Source: Daucus carota subsp. sativus (Eukaryota > Streptophyta > Magnoliopsida > Apiales > Apiaceae). From it: 64,000 nt of DNA. The DNA lies in contig NC_030381.2 of NCBI RefSeq assembly GCF_001625215.2, positions 51,111,214-51,175,213 of the forward strand. Reading direction: 5' to 3'. The notes under the pieces were generated by a model, which saw only the letters and a list, made by a program, of their open reading frames with translations, was not told where the DNA came from and searched no databases. The position numbers were made by a program, and so were the translations under genes. Shown here piece after piece: positions 46,835 through 59,116 of this stretch (the first letter of the stretch is position 1; every line of letters starts with the position of its first letter).

Positions 46835-47481
46835 TAAACTTAATATGAGAAGATGATATTTAAGAGTCAGGCCCACGAGAGAGATGTTGCTAGAGATCTC
46901 AGGCAAGTGGAGGCACGCATCAAATACATCCGAGCTAGCCAACCAATGCTAATTTGAAAAACAGAAAAAACATAAATTTCTATTATTTTTTATAAAACTT
47001 TTATTCTATTTTTACTTATCCACTTTTCAAATTTATTAATTAATTACTGCTTTTATTGACCCATTTTCAAAATCTTTTTACCCATTTTCTTTTCTTTTTC
47101 ATCGAAATTGAAAGTATCAAAGAAAAATAAATAAAATATTAATAGATCCCATCTTGTTACCCATTTTCTTATCTTTCTTACTATTTTATACAAAATTTTT
47201 AAATTCTGTGCACTATCCAAATATAACAAACTGGAGGGGGGGTTAAAATATTCGATTATCTATATATAAATAATTTATTTAAACTAAATAATTTAAAATG
47301 ACATAATCTTATGATTAATTCTAAAAATTGTAAGTACTTTTATAAATAATTTAGTTTTTTTATCGATATAAATGAATTAGTTAATCTTATATTAACAAAT
47401 TTAGAAATAATTATAATTACGTGATATCATAAAAATTCAAGTTTTTGAGAATCATAATTAAGATTAATAAATACTGATAAG

Positions 47482-47716
47482 TACTCCCTCTGTTTTTTAT
47501 ATGTCACTTTTGACTTGAGCACGTACCTTTAGGTGGGTTGACCGGCTAGTAAAAATTATTATTTTTAATTGATATTTTTTTGTGAATAAAAATTTTGATT
47601 ATATATTTTTATTAAGAAAAAAAAATTTAAAAAATAATATTTTTAACTATCCGGTCAAAACACTTAAAAGTGTGTACCAAAAAGTCAAACGTCATATATT
47701 TAAAAACAGGTAGCAG
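47482..47716. mobile_element. Degenerate Stowaway MITE
   Basis: Left end ACTCCCTCTGTTTTTTATATG; right end CATATATTTAAAAACAGGTAGCAGTA. These are weakened Stowaway ends. The interior is AT-rich. Confidence 0.5.
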
Positions 47717-47823
47717 TAAATATAAATACTGTGCTTTTGTTCGTTGACATGCAGCTTGGTGGCCTGAGTGAGGGTATTTGAGCTTGCAATGTAAGGATCA
47801 AAAGGCCCTATTTTCAAAGACAT

Positions 47824-48023
47824 GCTGTTTGGGAAGCGGAATCAATTTCTGCTTTTGGCTTCTGCTTTTCTTGACCCGTTTGTGTAAAGAAGTAGAAGCA
47901 CTTTTAAGAAGCTGAGAATGCTAGCTTTTCTCTCACAGCTTCTGCTTCTTTTCCAAACACTTTATTCACTTATTTACTTTTCACTTTATGGAATCACTTT
48001 TTTTAAGTTTGGCCAAACGGCCC
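47824..48023. mobile_element. hAT-like MITE
   Basis: GCTGTTTGGGAAGC at the left and GTTTGGCCAAACGGCCCC at the right are hAT-type ends. The interior has repeated GCTTCTGCTTTT words in both orientations. No duplication was resolved. Confidence 0.45.
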
Positions 48024-48624
48024 CATAATCTGAGGCTCCATTTAGCCTGGCTTCACTGGCAACATTATATCACTGGCAACAACATATATACATATATATA
48101 CACACCGGGAAAGAGAAGAGAAAAGGGGATAGGGGTATTTAATCATTTGTAATGTTACAATCCACATGGACGTAGATAGGGACATTCGGCAGGCACTCTG
48201 GCAAACAAATATTCGCCACATCAACTTTCTGTTTGGTCAAACAGTCAAACTAACAGACATGTCATTATCCATTACTAAAGTGGTACGGATGAGACCCCGT
48301 TAAGTTCGATATAATTTTTGATACTACAGGCTCACTTTAGTGACCAATTTGAGATTTTTCCCTATTTATAAGTCTCCTATCCAACTTAATTATTATGATG
48401 AGTTTAATCATTAAAAATTTATTTAACATGTCAATTACAAATATATTATTCCAAACAACTTTATTAATTCCTTAAAATCTATTTTAATTTAATTACATAT
48501 ATTATCTAACATTTAAAATAAAATTATATATTCGAACATATATAATAAAATATAAATTTATAAGTCATTCCAAAATTGCAAGTATAATAAAAAAAGAGTT
48601 ATTATGTACAGTAACAATTTTTTT

Positions 48625-48640
48625 AGGGTTTGGAACCCTA
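48625..48640 (+). promoter_or_regulatory. Conserved AGGGTTTGGAACCCTA palindrome upstream of F-box gene 2
   Basis: Same motif and spacing as at 40525, within the shared F-box promoter. Confidence 0.5.
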
Positions 48641-48694
48641 GGCTTACATAAACAAAAAAACGTACTTCATAACGTGAATGAATTCTTAATTCTC

Positions 48695-49864
48695 ATGCAA
48701 ATTATGGAGGAGCTGCTGCGCAAAAGAAGAACACAAGCCGCAACAGAGCTGCCACAAGAAATAATCCACAACGAGATACTTCCACGACTGCCACACCAAT
48801 CCGTAATACGATGCCGATGTGTCTGTAAATCCTGGCTCTCTCAAATTTCAGACCCCGAATTCGCTAAACTCCACCTTAGTCATCATCAATGCCGATGTGT
48901 TTGTGAATCCGGACGATCTCAAATTTCAGATCCCGAATTCGTTAAATTCCACCTTAGTCATCATCAATGCCGTGATACTTATCTCGTGAAATGCTATTTC
49001 AAACCAGAACTAGAAATTGTCTCTCCCACAAAAGAAACTAGCATCGACACGGCCCCTTCCCTCGGCACCAGCCTCTTGATTGGTTCCGTCAATGGTTTAA
49101 TCTGTTTCGTTCGTCGTGAGGGTTTCACGTTGTGGAACCCTGCTATCCGTCAATACAAGGAACTTGGCATCGCAGAGCTGCATACTAGTATATGTAAACA
49201 ATTTGTGGACCCGTTTAACTGGAGATGCAATATTGGGAAAAGTAGACATCTGTACGGATTTGGCTGGGATCGTAGGAGAAACGATTATAAGATGGTGATA
49301 GTGTGCTATGCTCAGCCTGATTTGAAACAAGGTTTTGTGTACTCGGCTAATTCTGATTCATGGACTGAAGTTGAGCTTCCGACAGGTATATTTGAAACAA
49401 AATCGAGGTCTTGTATAAAATCTCCGTGTCCAAAAGTAGTTGTGAAGGACTGCCCGTACTGGAGTTACTCGATATATTTGCAATTATCTGGAAAAAGTTA
49501 TAAACGTATATCAACTGTGGTGTTCAAGTTTGTGGCTGAGAACAATGAGTTCAGATTGTTGCCTGAATTTGACTTGGCGGGGCAGATGGAACTGAAACTT
49601 GTTAATTTAAGGGATCGTCTTGTCGGAATGAACTACAGATATACTGGAAGTATGTTTCGTCCTAAAGTTTTGAATATATATTCGTTGGACCATGAGGGAT
49701 CTGCTGGTGTCTGGAGTAAGATATATACTACAGAAGACCTGGATTGTGGTTTCCTGAACACACGTATCGGATTAGGGCGTTTTACTTACACGCCTAGTTT
49801 GGTTTTTGTCCAAGGAATGAACAAGATCATGCATTCTGAAACAGTGAAACACATTCCCAAATAA
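48695..49864 (+). CDS. F-box protein with FBA domain (array copy 2)
   Basis: A single exon of 1170 nt (389 aa), starting MQIMEELLRKRRTQ. The F-box (LPQEIIHNEILPRLPHQSV, CRCVCKSWLSQISD) is followed by the same 26-residue internal repeat as copy 1, here CRCVCESGRSQISDPEF. The FBA domain is complete (LLIGSVNGLICF, LWNPAIRQYKELG, YGFGWDRRRNDYK). It ends SETVKHIPK, about 20 residues shorter than copy 1, because of a stop close to the C-terminal SETHSQ site. Intact and probably functional as an SCF receptor; its target is unknown. A kinase remnant begins 780 bp downstream on the same strand. Confidence 0.85.
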   Translation: MQIMEELLRKRRTQAATELPQEIIHNEILPRLPHQSVIRCRCVCKSWLSQISDPEFAKLHLSHHQCRCVCESGRSQISDPEFVKFHLSHHQCRDTYLVKCYFKPELEIVSPTKETSIDTAPSLGTSLLIGSVNGLICFVRREGFTLWNPAIRQYKELGIAELHTSICKQFVDPFNWRCNIGKSRHLYGFGWDRRRNDYKMVIVCYAQPDLKQGFVYSANSDSWTEVELPTGIFETKSRSCIKSPCPKVVVKDCPYWSYSIYLQLSGKSYKRISTVVFKFVAENNEFRLLPEFDLAGQMELKLVNLRDRLVGMNYRYTGSMFRPKVLNIYSLDHEGSAGVWSKIYTTEDLDCGFLNTRIGLGRFTYTPSLVFVQGMNKIMHSETVKHIPK

Positions 49865-50645
49865 CCCTGGTAACCTCAATTCCCAAACCCGATTCCCCCA
49901 TTCCCATTCCCGATTCAAACGGCCCCCTAATATTTCAGTATGATACTTATAAAGCATATAGGCGAAGCACCTGCTTCGGATTATATCTTATTCCTCTCTT
50001 TTCTTACCTTGGTTAACTATTAATTATATTTTATTTCTTCCCTTAGCCTGTTAGGTTGAATTCATTTTAATTTCCTGCTTATAAATTTGATGCCGCTTTG
50101 CCTAATGTTTAATTCTTCAAGCCTTTGGTTTGCAGATGATCTGTCATCTGATAATTTATTTTGTAGATGCTGCAAAAACTCATTTGAATGGTGTAAGTGA
50201 ATTCTATGGACTTTTAAAAAATGTAAAAATACGCTATGCAATAGATTTGAATGTAGTTGGTCCTATTTTAAAACTATGTATTGGAGCACGAGTTGCAATT
50301 TAAGCCCAAATCAACTTTTTTGTGTCAAACAACGGCTATAGCCAATTAGCCATGTTAGCTTTAGCAATATTGGACTTGCTCTGAATAAACACTGTCCAAT
50401 ATGGGAACACAAACCCTTTTCTGCAGCAGATTCTTCTTGCAGGCATGAATGTATTAGGAATACTCTGCCCCAATTTGCATAGTTATTGCATTCATACAGT
50501 AACTTCCCAAAAAGGTAAACTAAATTACTCAACAAACATCAAAAGCATTATTGGTTAAAAATGGACTAATACTGCAGAAGTACTTTAAAAGCTCTTGATT
50601 GCTACTTTAAAGTTCTATTTAAATCCGGGGCTTAGTCAAGGATCA
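49865..50645. repeat. F-box downstream repeat block (copy 2)
   Basis: Homologous to 41818-42540, 55510-56290 and 60275-60985. It ends at GGATCAAAAGTC, where it joins kinase exon sequence. No gene within. Confidence 0.8.
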
Positions 50646-51276
50646 AAAGTCGACACAGGGGTTGACTGAGTTGAAAAATGAACTCCTCCTCATTGCCAAA
50701 CTCCAACACACAAATTTTTAATATCTGCAAATATCATCAATCAATTGCATTATGATCATCACAGTGGTTACATGGCTCCTGAGTACGTGATGGAAGGCAT
50801 ATTCTCCATGAAATCTGATGTCTTCAGTTTCAGAGTTCTGATTCTTGAAATCCTAAGTGGTCGAAGAATTAACAGCTACAATCACATTGAAGGTCCATCC
50901 AACCTCGTGGCATTTGTAAGTAAAAGATATTATGATTATAACTAAAATGTAAAATTAAACTCGAAAGCTAACAATTTAATTTATTATATTAACAAAAGGC
51001 CTGGGAGCTGTGGAACAGAGATGCTACATTTGAACTTGTTGATCCATCAGTACGTGATTCATGTGTTCAACAAGAATTTGAGAGATGTGTTCACCTCGGT
51101 CTTTTGTGCGTCGAAGATAATGCTCTTGATCGGCCTACAATGCAGTTTTGCCACTTCCCAAGAGGCCTGCATTTTATAGCGGAAGCAGGGTACGTGAGAA
51201 TGAAATACAAGAGACTAATTTATGTGAAAAAATTTCGGTGAATGGCCTTTCTATATCTGCCATGGAAGCAAAATAG
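50646..51276 (+). pseudogene. Receptor-kinase 3' fragment (remnant B)
   Basis: It begins inside kinase exon 4 ([20 protein letters not shown]) and skips to the end of intron 5. It continues with exon 6 ([22 protein letters not shown], with R for G in SFRVLILEI) and, after an intron, exon 7 ([16 protein letters not shown]). The catalytic loop and DFG exon are deleted. In exon 7 a 34-bp stretch between two ACAATG words is missing, shifting the frame after DRPT. It cannot encode a working kinase. Confidence 0.88.
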
Positions 51277-52841
51277 GAATATGTGAGTAACATAACTTTG
51301 TATCTTCAAACTGTACAAAAAGTCTGATACATTATTAATTTGAAAAACGCTAGTTGCTGCTAAAATCAACAGTTGTCTGTCACGAACGTAGCATTACTCT
51401 TTTAGTTTTGCTAAATATACAGAACTGAAACTTTAGCTCTGATGAACTTCTGCCACTCTCGCAAAATTGAGCCGAAGTTCTATCGGCAATCACGCTTATG
51501 TGTGTGTAAAATTACTTGGATACACTAAAATAATTCCAGCGGGTTAGGGTCGACCGAATTCATTGCTATGATGCTATAAAATTTTAATGATAGGTTAAAA
51601 TTTACCTGTGAGATTGGTTAAAATTTGCCGCACTTCGGTGGATTTGATGGCCGGAATAGCTTATGTACCGTTGTTAATCTTGTGTTAGTGTTTGGTTGGG
51701 GTGAATGAATCTCGAATGAATGGAATGAAAAATGAACTATATTATGGACAATTGTTAAAAATTTCATTCTCCATTCTTTACCTCATGTGCTAGATATCAA
51801 ATCTTCAATTTGAGATGAATGCTCCATTCTCTCCTATTCTCAATTTCTTTACAAATCTTATCATAGCAATTTTGCACTCCCTCAAATAATTTCCAAAACT
51901 TCCTTCCTATTTATCTTAATTTCAAGTATTTTTACTCATTTCATTCCATTCTATTCCATTCCATTCTTCCCAACCAAACACAACATTGGAGTCTTGGTAT
52001 CCTCCATATTTGGGGAATTGGCTGACTAATTAGTAATCGGACAAATTGCACTCTGATTAATTTGATTAAAAAATGATTGTTTTAAAAATTGATCCAAATT
52101 CCAACATCAATCAATCAGAATATTACTAAAATTTGTAAAATTTAAAAATAATTATATCATAGATAATATTAAATTAATTTCGATTAATGATTGTATTAAT
52201 GCTTGAATTTTTTTATATTAACTGCTAATCAGTATCTTCCCCGATTAGCTCTGATTCTCGTTTTTACAACACTTACTCTACTAGTATATATTAAGATCGC
52301 AATACTAAAATGTTTGGTTGGTCAATATTTAAACTAACTTACCGTCTTCTTTAATTCATAATATTTTTAATAAAAAATTTATTTAATTTTATTCATTTAT
52401 AAGTCTCCTAACTAACTTAATACTGTGATGAGCTTACCTATTAAAATTTATATATCAGTTTCAAATATTTTAATCCAAACAAATCTATTATTTGTTTAAA
52501 ATCTATTTTAACTAAATTACATTTTTTATTCTGAACATTTGAAATAAAATTATATATTCAAACATATAATAAAATATTAATTTATATGTCTTCACGTATA
52601 ATTGAAAAACACTCATTTTTTTTATATTTTTTTATTGATCGACACGTATTTGAAAACGCATGTAAAACATAGTTTCATAACTATATTTTGACTTTTTTTT
52701 ATAAAAGTTTAGATAATAAATATTTATTTAGAATTTTTTTTAAAATAATTTATCAAATTATATTTTATGAAATACTAATTAGGCTTAATTTCCGTCGTAA
52801 ATAGCCCTGTAGTGACGGGGGTATCTTGTAACTATTTTTTT
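51277..52841. other. Inter-unit spacer with MITE
   Basis: Post-kinase repeat block (51277-51680), a MITE (about 51687-51983), then AT-rich F-box promoter sequence shared with the other units. No coding exon. Confidence 0.7.
51687..51983. mobile_element. TIR MITE at the inter-unit site
   Basis: Left end GTGTTTGGTTGGGG, right end CCCAACCAAACACAAC; the interior has GAATGAAT and ATTCATTC-type words. A different MITE occupies the equivalent position at 57836. No target duplication was resolved. Confidence 0.55.
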
Positions 52842-52857
52842 AGGGTTTGGAACCCTA
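52842..52857 (+). promoter_or_regulatory. Conserved AGGGTTTGGAACCCTA palindrome upstream of F-box gene 3
   Basis: Same motif as at 40525 and 48625, about 44 bp before the ATG. Confidence 0.45.
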
Positions 52858-53376
52858 TGGCTTACAAATACTCCATAAAGTGAATGGATCCTTTATTCAC
52901 ATGCAAATCATGGAGGAGCAGCTGCGCAAAAGAAGAACACAAGCCACAACAGAGCTGCCGCAAGAAATAATCCACAACGAGATACTTCCACGACTGCCAC
53001 ACGAATCCGTAATACGATGCCGATGTGTCTGTAAATCATGGCTCTCTCAAATTTCAGACCCCGAATTCGCTAAACTCCACCTTACTCATCATCAAAGCCG
53101 ATGTGTTTGTAAATCCGGGCTCTCTCAAATTTCAGATCCCGAATTCGTGAAAGTCCACCTTAGTCATCATCAATTCTGTGATACTTATCTCGTGAAACGC
53201 TATTTCAAACCGGAACTAGAAATTGTCTCTCCGATGAAAAACACTTCCATCGACACGGCCCCTTTCCTCGGCATCAGCCTCTTGATTGGTTCCATTAATG
53301 GTTTAATCTGTTTCGTTCGTTGTGAGGGTTTCACGTTGTGGAACCCTGCTATCCGTCAATACAAGGAACTTGGCAC

Positions 53377-53658
53377 TCATTATCCCGGTCAGTCATTAGC
53401 TGATTCAACTGGACAGAGACACCCACTATCATCTCGTTGAGATCTGCTATGGCTTTAGCATTTGCAGCAATAGTGCTACCCTGCTGCTGGTATGTGGAGT
53501 CGAGCTTGGTACTCTGTTCATCGAGAAGAGATTTAAGAATAGTCTCTGAACGGTGAACATCGTCGTCGCCATCGTGACTTCTGCTCTTGCGTGATGAAAC
53601 CATGGTGGCCGAGAATGGACTGCTCTGATACCAATGATACCTTGCACTTAAAAAGAGA
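53377..53658 (-). mobile_element. Ty3/gypsy 5' fragment, inverted (PBS + gag start)
   Basis: On the minus strand, TGGTATCAGAGC (about 53622-53634), a primer-binding site for initiator Met tRNA, is followed by ATG and a gag-like N terminus (MVSSRKSRSHDGDDDVHRSE, then a coiled-coil-like stretch). It ends abruptly at the F-box junction. Its orientation is opposite to the pol fragment next to it. Confidence 0.75.
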
Positions 53659-54837
53659 ATCTCAGGAAATGCATTCTGGTATTTTTTGACGATATTTTAG
53701 TCTACAGCCCCACTTGGGAAGATCATTTACAGCACTTGCAGGAGGTTCTGGAGCTCATGAAAGTCCACACTCTCCATGCTAATCTAAAAAAGTGCTCGTT
53801 TGGGACTACGCAGATTCATTATCTGGGTCACATAATCTCTGAGAAAGGGGTAGAAACAGAGAAAGACAAAGTGCAATCAATCTTGCAGTGGCCTCAGCCC
53901 ACCACATTAAAGCAACTCAGAGGTTTTCTTGGCCTCACGGGGTACTACAGAAGATTTATTAAAGACTACGGAAAAATCTGTAAACCAATGACCCAACTGC
54001 TTAAAAAAGATGCGTTTCAATGGAATGCGGAAGCCACAATTGCCTTTGAGAACCTGAAGCATATTATGACTTCTCCTCCAGTGTTGGCTCTTCCAGATTT
54101 CAGCAAACCATTCTTAATCGAAACAGATGCCTCAGGCCAAGGCATGGGTGCGGTATTAATGCAATTTGGGCACCCTATTGCATTTGCCAGCAAAGCATTT
54201 TCAGAGAGAACTATGCAGTTATCAGCATATGAACGGGAACTCATGGCCATTGTGATGGCTGTTAAGAAATGGCAGCATTACTTGATGGTACAGCCATTTG
54301 TAATCAGGACAGATCAACAGAGCTTGAAATTCATTCTGGAGCAGAAGTTGGCCACGCCATTTCAGCAAAAGTGGCTTTCCAAACTTGCTGGTTTCGATTA
54401 CTCTATTGAGTACAAATGTGGAGCTGAAAACAAAGTGGCTGATGCCTTGTCAAGGCTCCCAAATTCACAGCTGCAGTCTATGATAGTATCGACTGTACAT
54501 TCTGGCTTATGGGAAGAAATTGTGCAGACTTGGCAAGATGATGGGAACTTAAAGAAAGTAATTGAGGACTTACAAAATGATCCAGCTTCACACCCCAAGT
54601 ACACTTGGAAGGACCAGCAATTGAGGAGAAAAAGGAAATTAGTCATTGGCAATAACAATGTGGTCAAACAAAAGATTTTAGACTGGACGCACAACTCTGC
54701 TCAAGGGGGGCACTCGGGGATGGAAGCCACTTATAAGAAAATCAGAAATCTGTTCCATTGGAAGGGCCTCAAACAAGCAGTGCACACTCATATTCGGAAC
54801 TGTCTAACATGCCAAAAGTGCAAGTAACGGTATCACC
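53659..54837 (+). mobile_element. Ty3/gypsy pol fragment (RT end, RNase H, integrase start)
   Basis: An open frame reads FFDDILVYSPTWEDHL (the RT active-site FxDD). It continues through YLGHIISEKGVETEKDK and LRGFLGLTGYYRRFI, then RNase H (LIETDASGQGMGAVLMQ, FAYERELMAI-like text, RTDQQSLKF, KVADALSRLP). It ends in the integrase zinc-finger region (HSGMEATYKKI, then CLTCQKCK). Protease, the RT fingers, the integrase core and both LTRs are missing. The order is typical of plant Ty3/gypsy Pol. It lies inside an F-box gene. Confidence 0.88.
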
Positions 54838-55509
54838 CCACAGCTGCATACTGGTATATGTAAACAAGTTGCGGACTCCTATAATTGGAGATGCATTAAT
54901 GGTAAATGTAGACATCGGTACGGGTTTGGCTGGGATCGTAGGAGAAACGATTATAAGATGGTGACAGTGTGCTCTGTTCAGCCTGATTCGAAACAAGGTT
55001 TTGTGTACTCGGCTAATTCTGATTCGTGGACTAAAGTTGTGCTTCCGACAGGTATATATATAAAATCTCCGTGTCCAAGTGTAGTTGTGAAGGACTGCCC
55101 GTACTGGAGTTACTCGAAATATTTGCAATTACCTGGAGAAAGTTCTAAACGTAGATTAACTGTGGTGTTCAAGTTTGTGGCTGAGAACAATGAGTTCAGA
55201 TTGTTGCCTGAATTTGACTTCGCGGAGCAGATGGAATTGAAACTTGTTAATTTAAGGGATCGTCTTGTCGGAATGAACTACAGATATACTGGAAATAAGT
55301 TTCGTCCTAAAGTTTTGAATATATATTCGTTGGACCATGAGGGATCTGCTGGTGTCTGGAGTAAGATATATACTACAGAAGACCTGGATTTTGGTTTCCT
55401 GAACACACGTATCGGATTGGGGCGTTTTACTTACACGCCTAGTTTGGTTTTTGTCCAAGGAATGAACAAGATCATGCATTCTGAAACAGTGAAACTCATT
55501 CCCAAATAA

Positions 55510-56290
55510 CTCTGGTAACCTCAATTCCCAAACCCGATTCCCCCATTCCCATTACCGATTCAAACGGCCCCCTAATATTTCAGTATGATACTTTTAAAGC
55601 ATATAGGCGAAGCACCTGCTTCGGATTATATCTTATTACTCTCTTTTCTTACCTTGGTTAACTATTAATTATATTTTATTTCTCCCCTTAGCCTGTAAGG
55701 TTGAATTCATTTTATTTTCCTGCTCTTAAATTTGATGCCGCTTTGCCTAATGTTTAATTCTTCAAGCCTTTGGTTTGCAGATGATCTGTCATCTGATAAT
55801 TCATTTTGTAGATGCTGCAAAAACTCATTTGAATGGTGTAAATGAATTCTATGGACTTTTAAAAAATGTAAAAATACGCTATGCAATAGATTTGAATGTA
55901 GTTGGTCCTATTTTAAAACTATGTATTGGAGCACTAGTTGCAATTTAAGCCCAAATCAACTTTTTTGTGTCAAACAACGGCTATAGCCAATTAGCCATGT
56001 TAGCTTTAGCAATATTGGACTTGCTCTGAATAAACACTGTCCAATATGGGAACACAAACCCTTTTCTGCAGCAGATTCTTCTTGCAGGCATGAATGTTTT
56101 AGGAATACTCTGCCTCAATTTGCATAGTTATTACATTAATACAGTAACTTCCCAAAAAGGTAAACTAAATTACTCAACAAACATCAAAAGCATTATTGGT
56201 TAAAAATGGACTAATACTGCAGAAGTGTGCAGAAAAGTGAGCTCTTGATTGCTACTTTAAAAGTTCTATTTAAATCCGGGGCTTAGTCAA
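55510..56290. repeat. F-box downstream repeat block (copy 3)
   Basis: Nearly identical to 49865-50645. It ends at GGATCAAAAGTC and passes into kinase exon 4. No gene within. Confidence 0.8.
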
Positions 56291-56298
56291 GGATCAAA

Positions 56299-57412
<1,114 letters not shown>

Positions 57413-59058
57413 GAATATGTGAGTAACATAACTTTGTATCTTCAAACTGTACAAAAAGTCTGATACATTTTTAATTTGAAAAACGCTAGTTGCAGCTAAA
57501 ATCAACATCTGTCTGTCACGTTATTTGAACAGAATTTGCGTACGTAGCATTACTCTTTTAGTTTTGCTAAATATACAGAACTGAAACTTTAGTTCTGATG
57601 AACTTCTGCCACTTTCGCAAAATTGAGCCGAAGTTCTATCGGCAATCACGCTTATGTGTGTGTAAAATTACTTGGATACTTTAAAATAATTCCAGCGGGT
57701 CAGGGTCGACCGAATTCATTGCTATGATGATATAAATTAATGATAGGTTATAATTTACCTGTGAGATTGGTTAAAATTTGCCGCACTCCGGTGGATTTGA
57801 TGGCCGGAATAGCTTATGTACTGTTGTTACTGTTGGGTTGTGTTCACTTCATGGAATGAAATGATGGGAGAATGAAATGAAATTATATATAAAAACAAGT
57901 TTTATGGAGATTGTCGAAAGTATATGAGGCAATAATGATTAAATATGAGTGAGTTAAAATTTTTCATGAAGAAAATGATAGAAAAAGATGATGAACAAAT
58001 GGAATCAATATTCTTTTCAAAACATTTGGGTTAGATTTTTAGTTAAAATAGTTAGAATGGAATGAGCGAAGGAATGAAAATTATAAACAATTTCACTAAT
58101 CACTCACAATTTATAATATAAATTTCATTCAATTCTTCTCTCATTAATTCTGTTCCATGAAGTAACACAACCTTGGAGTCTTGGTATACTCCGTATTCTG
58201 GGAATTGGCTGATTAATTAGTAATCTGACAAACTGCACTCTGATTTGATAAAATTCAAGTAAAAAATGATTATTTTAAAAATTGTTTTAAATTCCAACAT
58301 CGATCAATCGCTCAAAGATCGAATTAATGGGTCCAAAAATGGATTACTGTCAAAATCAATCGGTATCGGAATATTACTAAAATTTGTAAAATTTATATTA
58401 TAGATAATATTAAATTAATTTCGATTAATGATTGTATTAATCCCTGATCTTTTTTTTATTAACCGCTAATCAGTATCTTCCTCGATTAGCTCTGATTCTC
58501 GTTTTTACAACACTTACTCTACTATATATTAAGATCGCAATATTAAAATGTTCGGTTGGTCAATATTTAAGCTAACTTACCCTCTTCTTTAATTCATAAG
58601 ATTTTTAATAAAAAAATTATTTAATTTTATTCATTTATAAGTTTCCTAACTAACTTAATACTGTGATGAGCTTATCTATTAAAATTTATATATCAGTTAC
58701 AAATATATTAATCCAAACACATCTATTATTTGTTTAAAATCTACTTTAACTAAATTACACTTATTATTCTGAACATTTGAAATAAAATTATATATTCAAA
58801 CATATAATAAAATATAAATTTATATGTCTTCACGTATAATTGAAAGAGTTACTCCCTCTGTCCCACTCATTTCTTTATATTTTTTTATATCGACACGTAT
58901 TTTAAGACGCATATAAAACATAGTTTCATAATTATATTTTGAATTTTTTTTATAAAAATTTAGATAATAAATATTTATTCAGAATTTTTTTTAAAAATAA
59001 TTTATCTAATTATATTTTATGAGAGTAATAGACCGGGTATTTTGTAACTATTTTTTTT
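57413..59058. other. Inter-unit spacer with MITE
   Basis: Post-kinase repeat block (57413-57830), a MITE (57836-58172) and the AT-rich F-box promoter region (58173 onward), which includes one Stowaway-like end (CTCCCTCTGTCCC at about 58853) without its partner. No coding exon. Confidence 0.7.
57836..58172. mobile_element. TIR MITE at the inter-unit site
   Basis: Left end GGTTGTGTTCACTTCATGG and right end CCATGAAGTAACACAACC pair well as an inverted repeat. TTG lies on both sides (57833-57835 and 58173-58175), possibly a 3-bp duplication. The interior is AT-rich with GGAATGAAA words. Confidence 0.68.
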
Positions 59059-59074
59059 AGGGTTTGGAACCCTA
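59059..59074 (+). promoter_or_regulatory. Conserved AGGGTTTGGAACCCTA palindrome upstream of F-box gene 4
   Basis: Same motif as at 40525, 48625 and 52842, about 43 bp before the ATG. Confidence 0.5.
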
Positions 59075-59116
59075 GGCTTACAAATACTCCATAACGTGAA
59101 TGGATCCTTCATTCTC

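Larger units (their letters stand above)
45575..48362. mobile_element. Mutator-like element with long TIRs and 10-bp TSD
   Basis: TATTTATAAG flanks both ends exactly (45565-45574 and 48363-48372). The terminal inverted repeats are about 300 bp (GGGAAAAATCTCAAAT and GTCTCATCCGTA at the left, their inverse at the right). The left one is interrupted by a MITE at 45628. Sister units at about 52395 and 58625 keep the uninterrupted site (CATTTATAAGT). No transposase is visible inside. The interior holds a Helitron, a degenerate Stowaway and a hAT-like MITE. Confidence 0.9.
52901..55509 (+). pseudogene. F-box/FBA gene split by retroelement DNA (array copy 3)
   Basis: The 5' part (52901-53376) is intact: MQIMEEQLRKRRTQ, the F-box, the 26-residue repeat (CVCKSGLSQISDPEF) and FBA to YKELGT. 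At GGCAC the sequence changes to retroelement DNA until about 54837. It resumes at CAGCTGCATACTGG and reads on to SETVKLIPK at 55509. Both halves are free of stops in the F-box frame, and about two bases of the original site are missing. The 3' part also lacks a few codons present in the sisters (TGIYIKSP against TGIFGTKSRS...KSP). The insertion is therefore recent and alone inactivates the gene, unless the first half is expressed as a truncated F-box protein. Confidence 0.9.

Noticed and set aside
53349-53603. A minus-strand open frame of 84 codons as a host gene.
   Set aside because: It is the start of a Ty3/gypsy gag beside a Met-tRNA primer-binding site, inside an inserted fragment.
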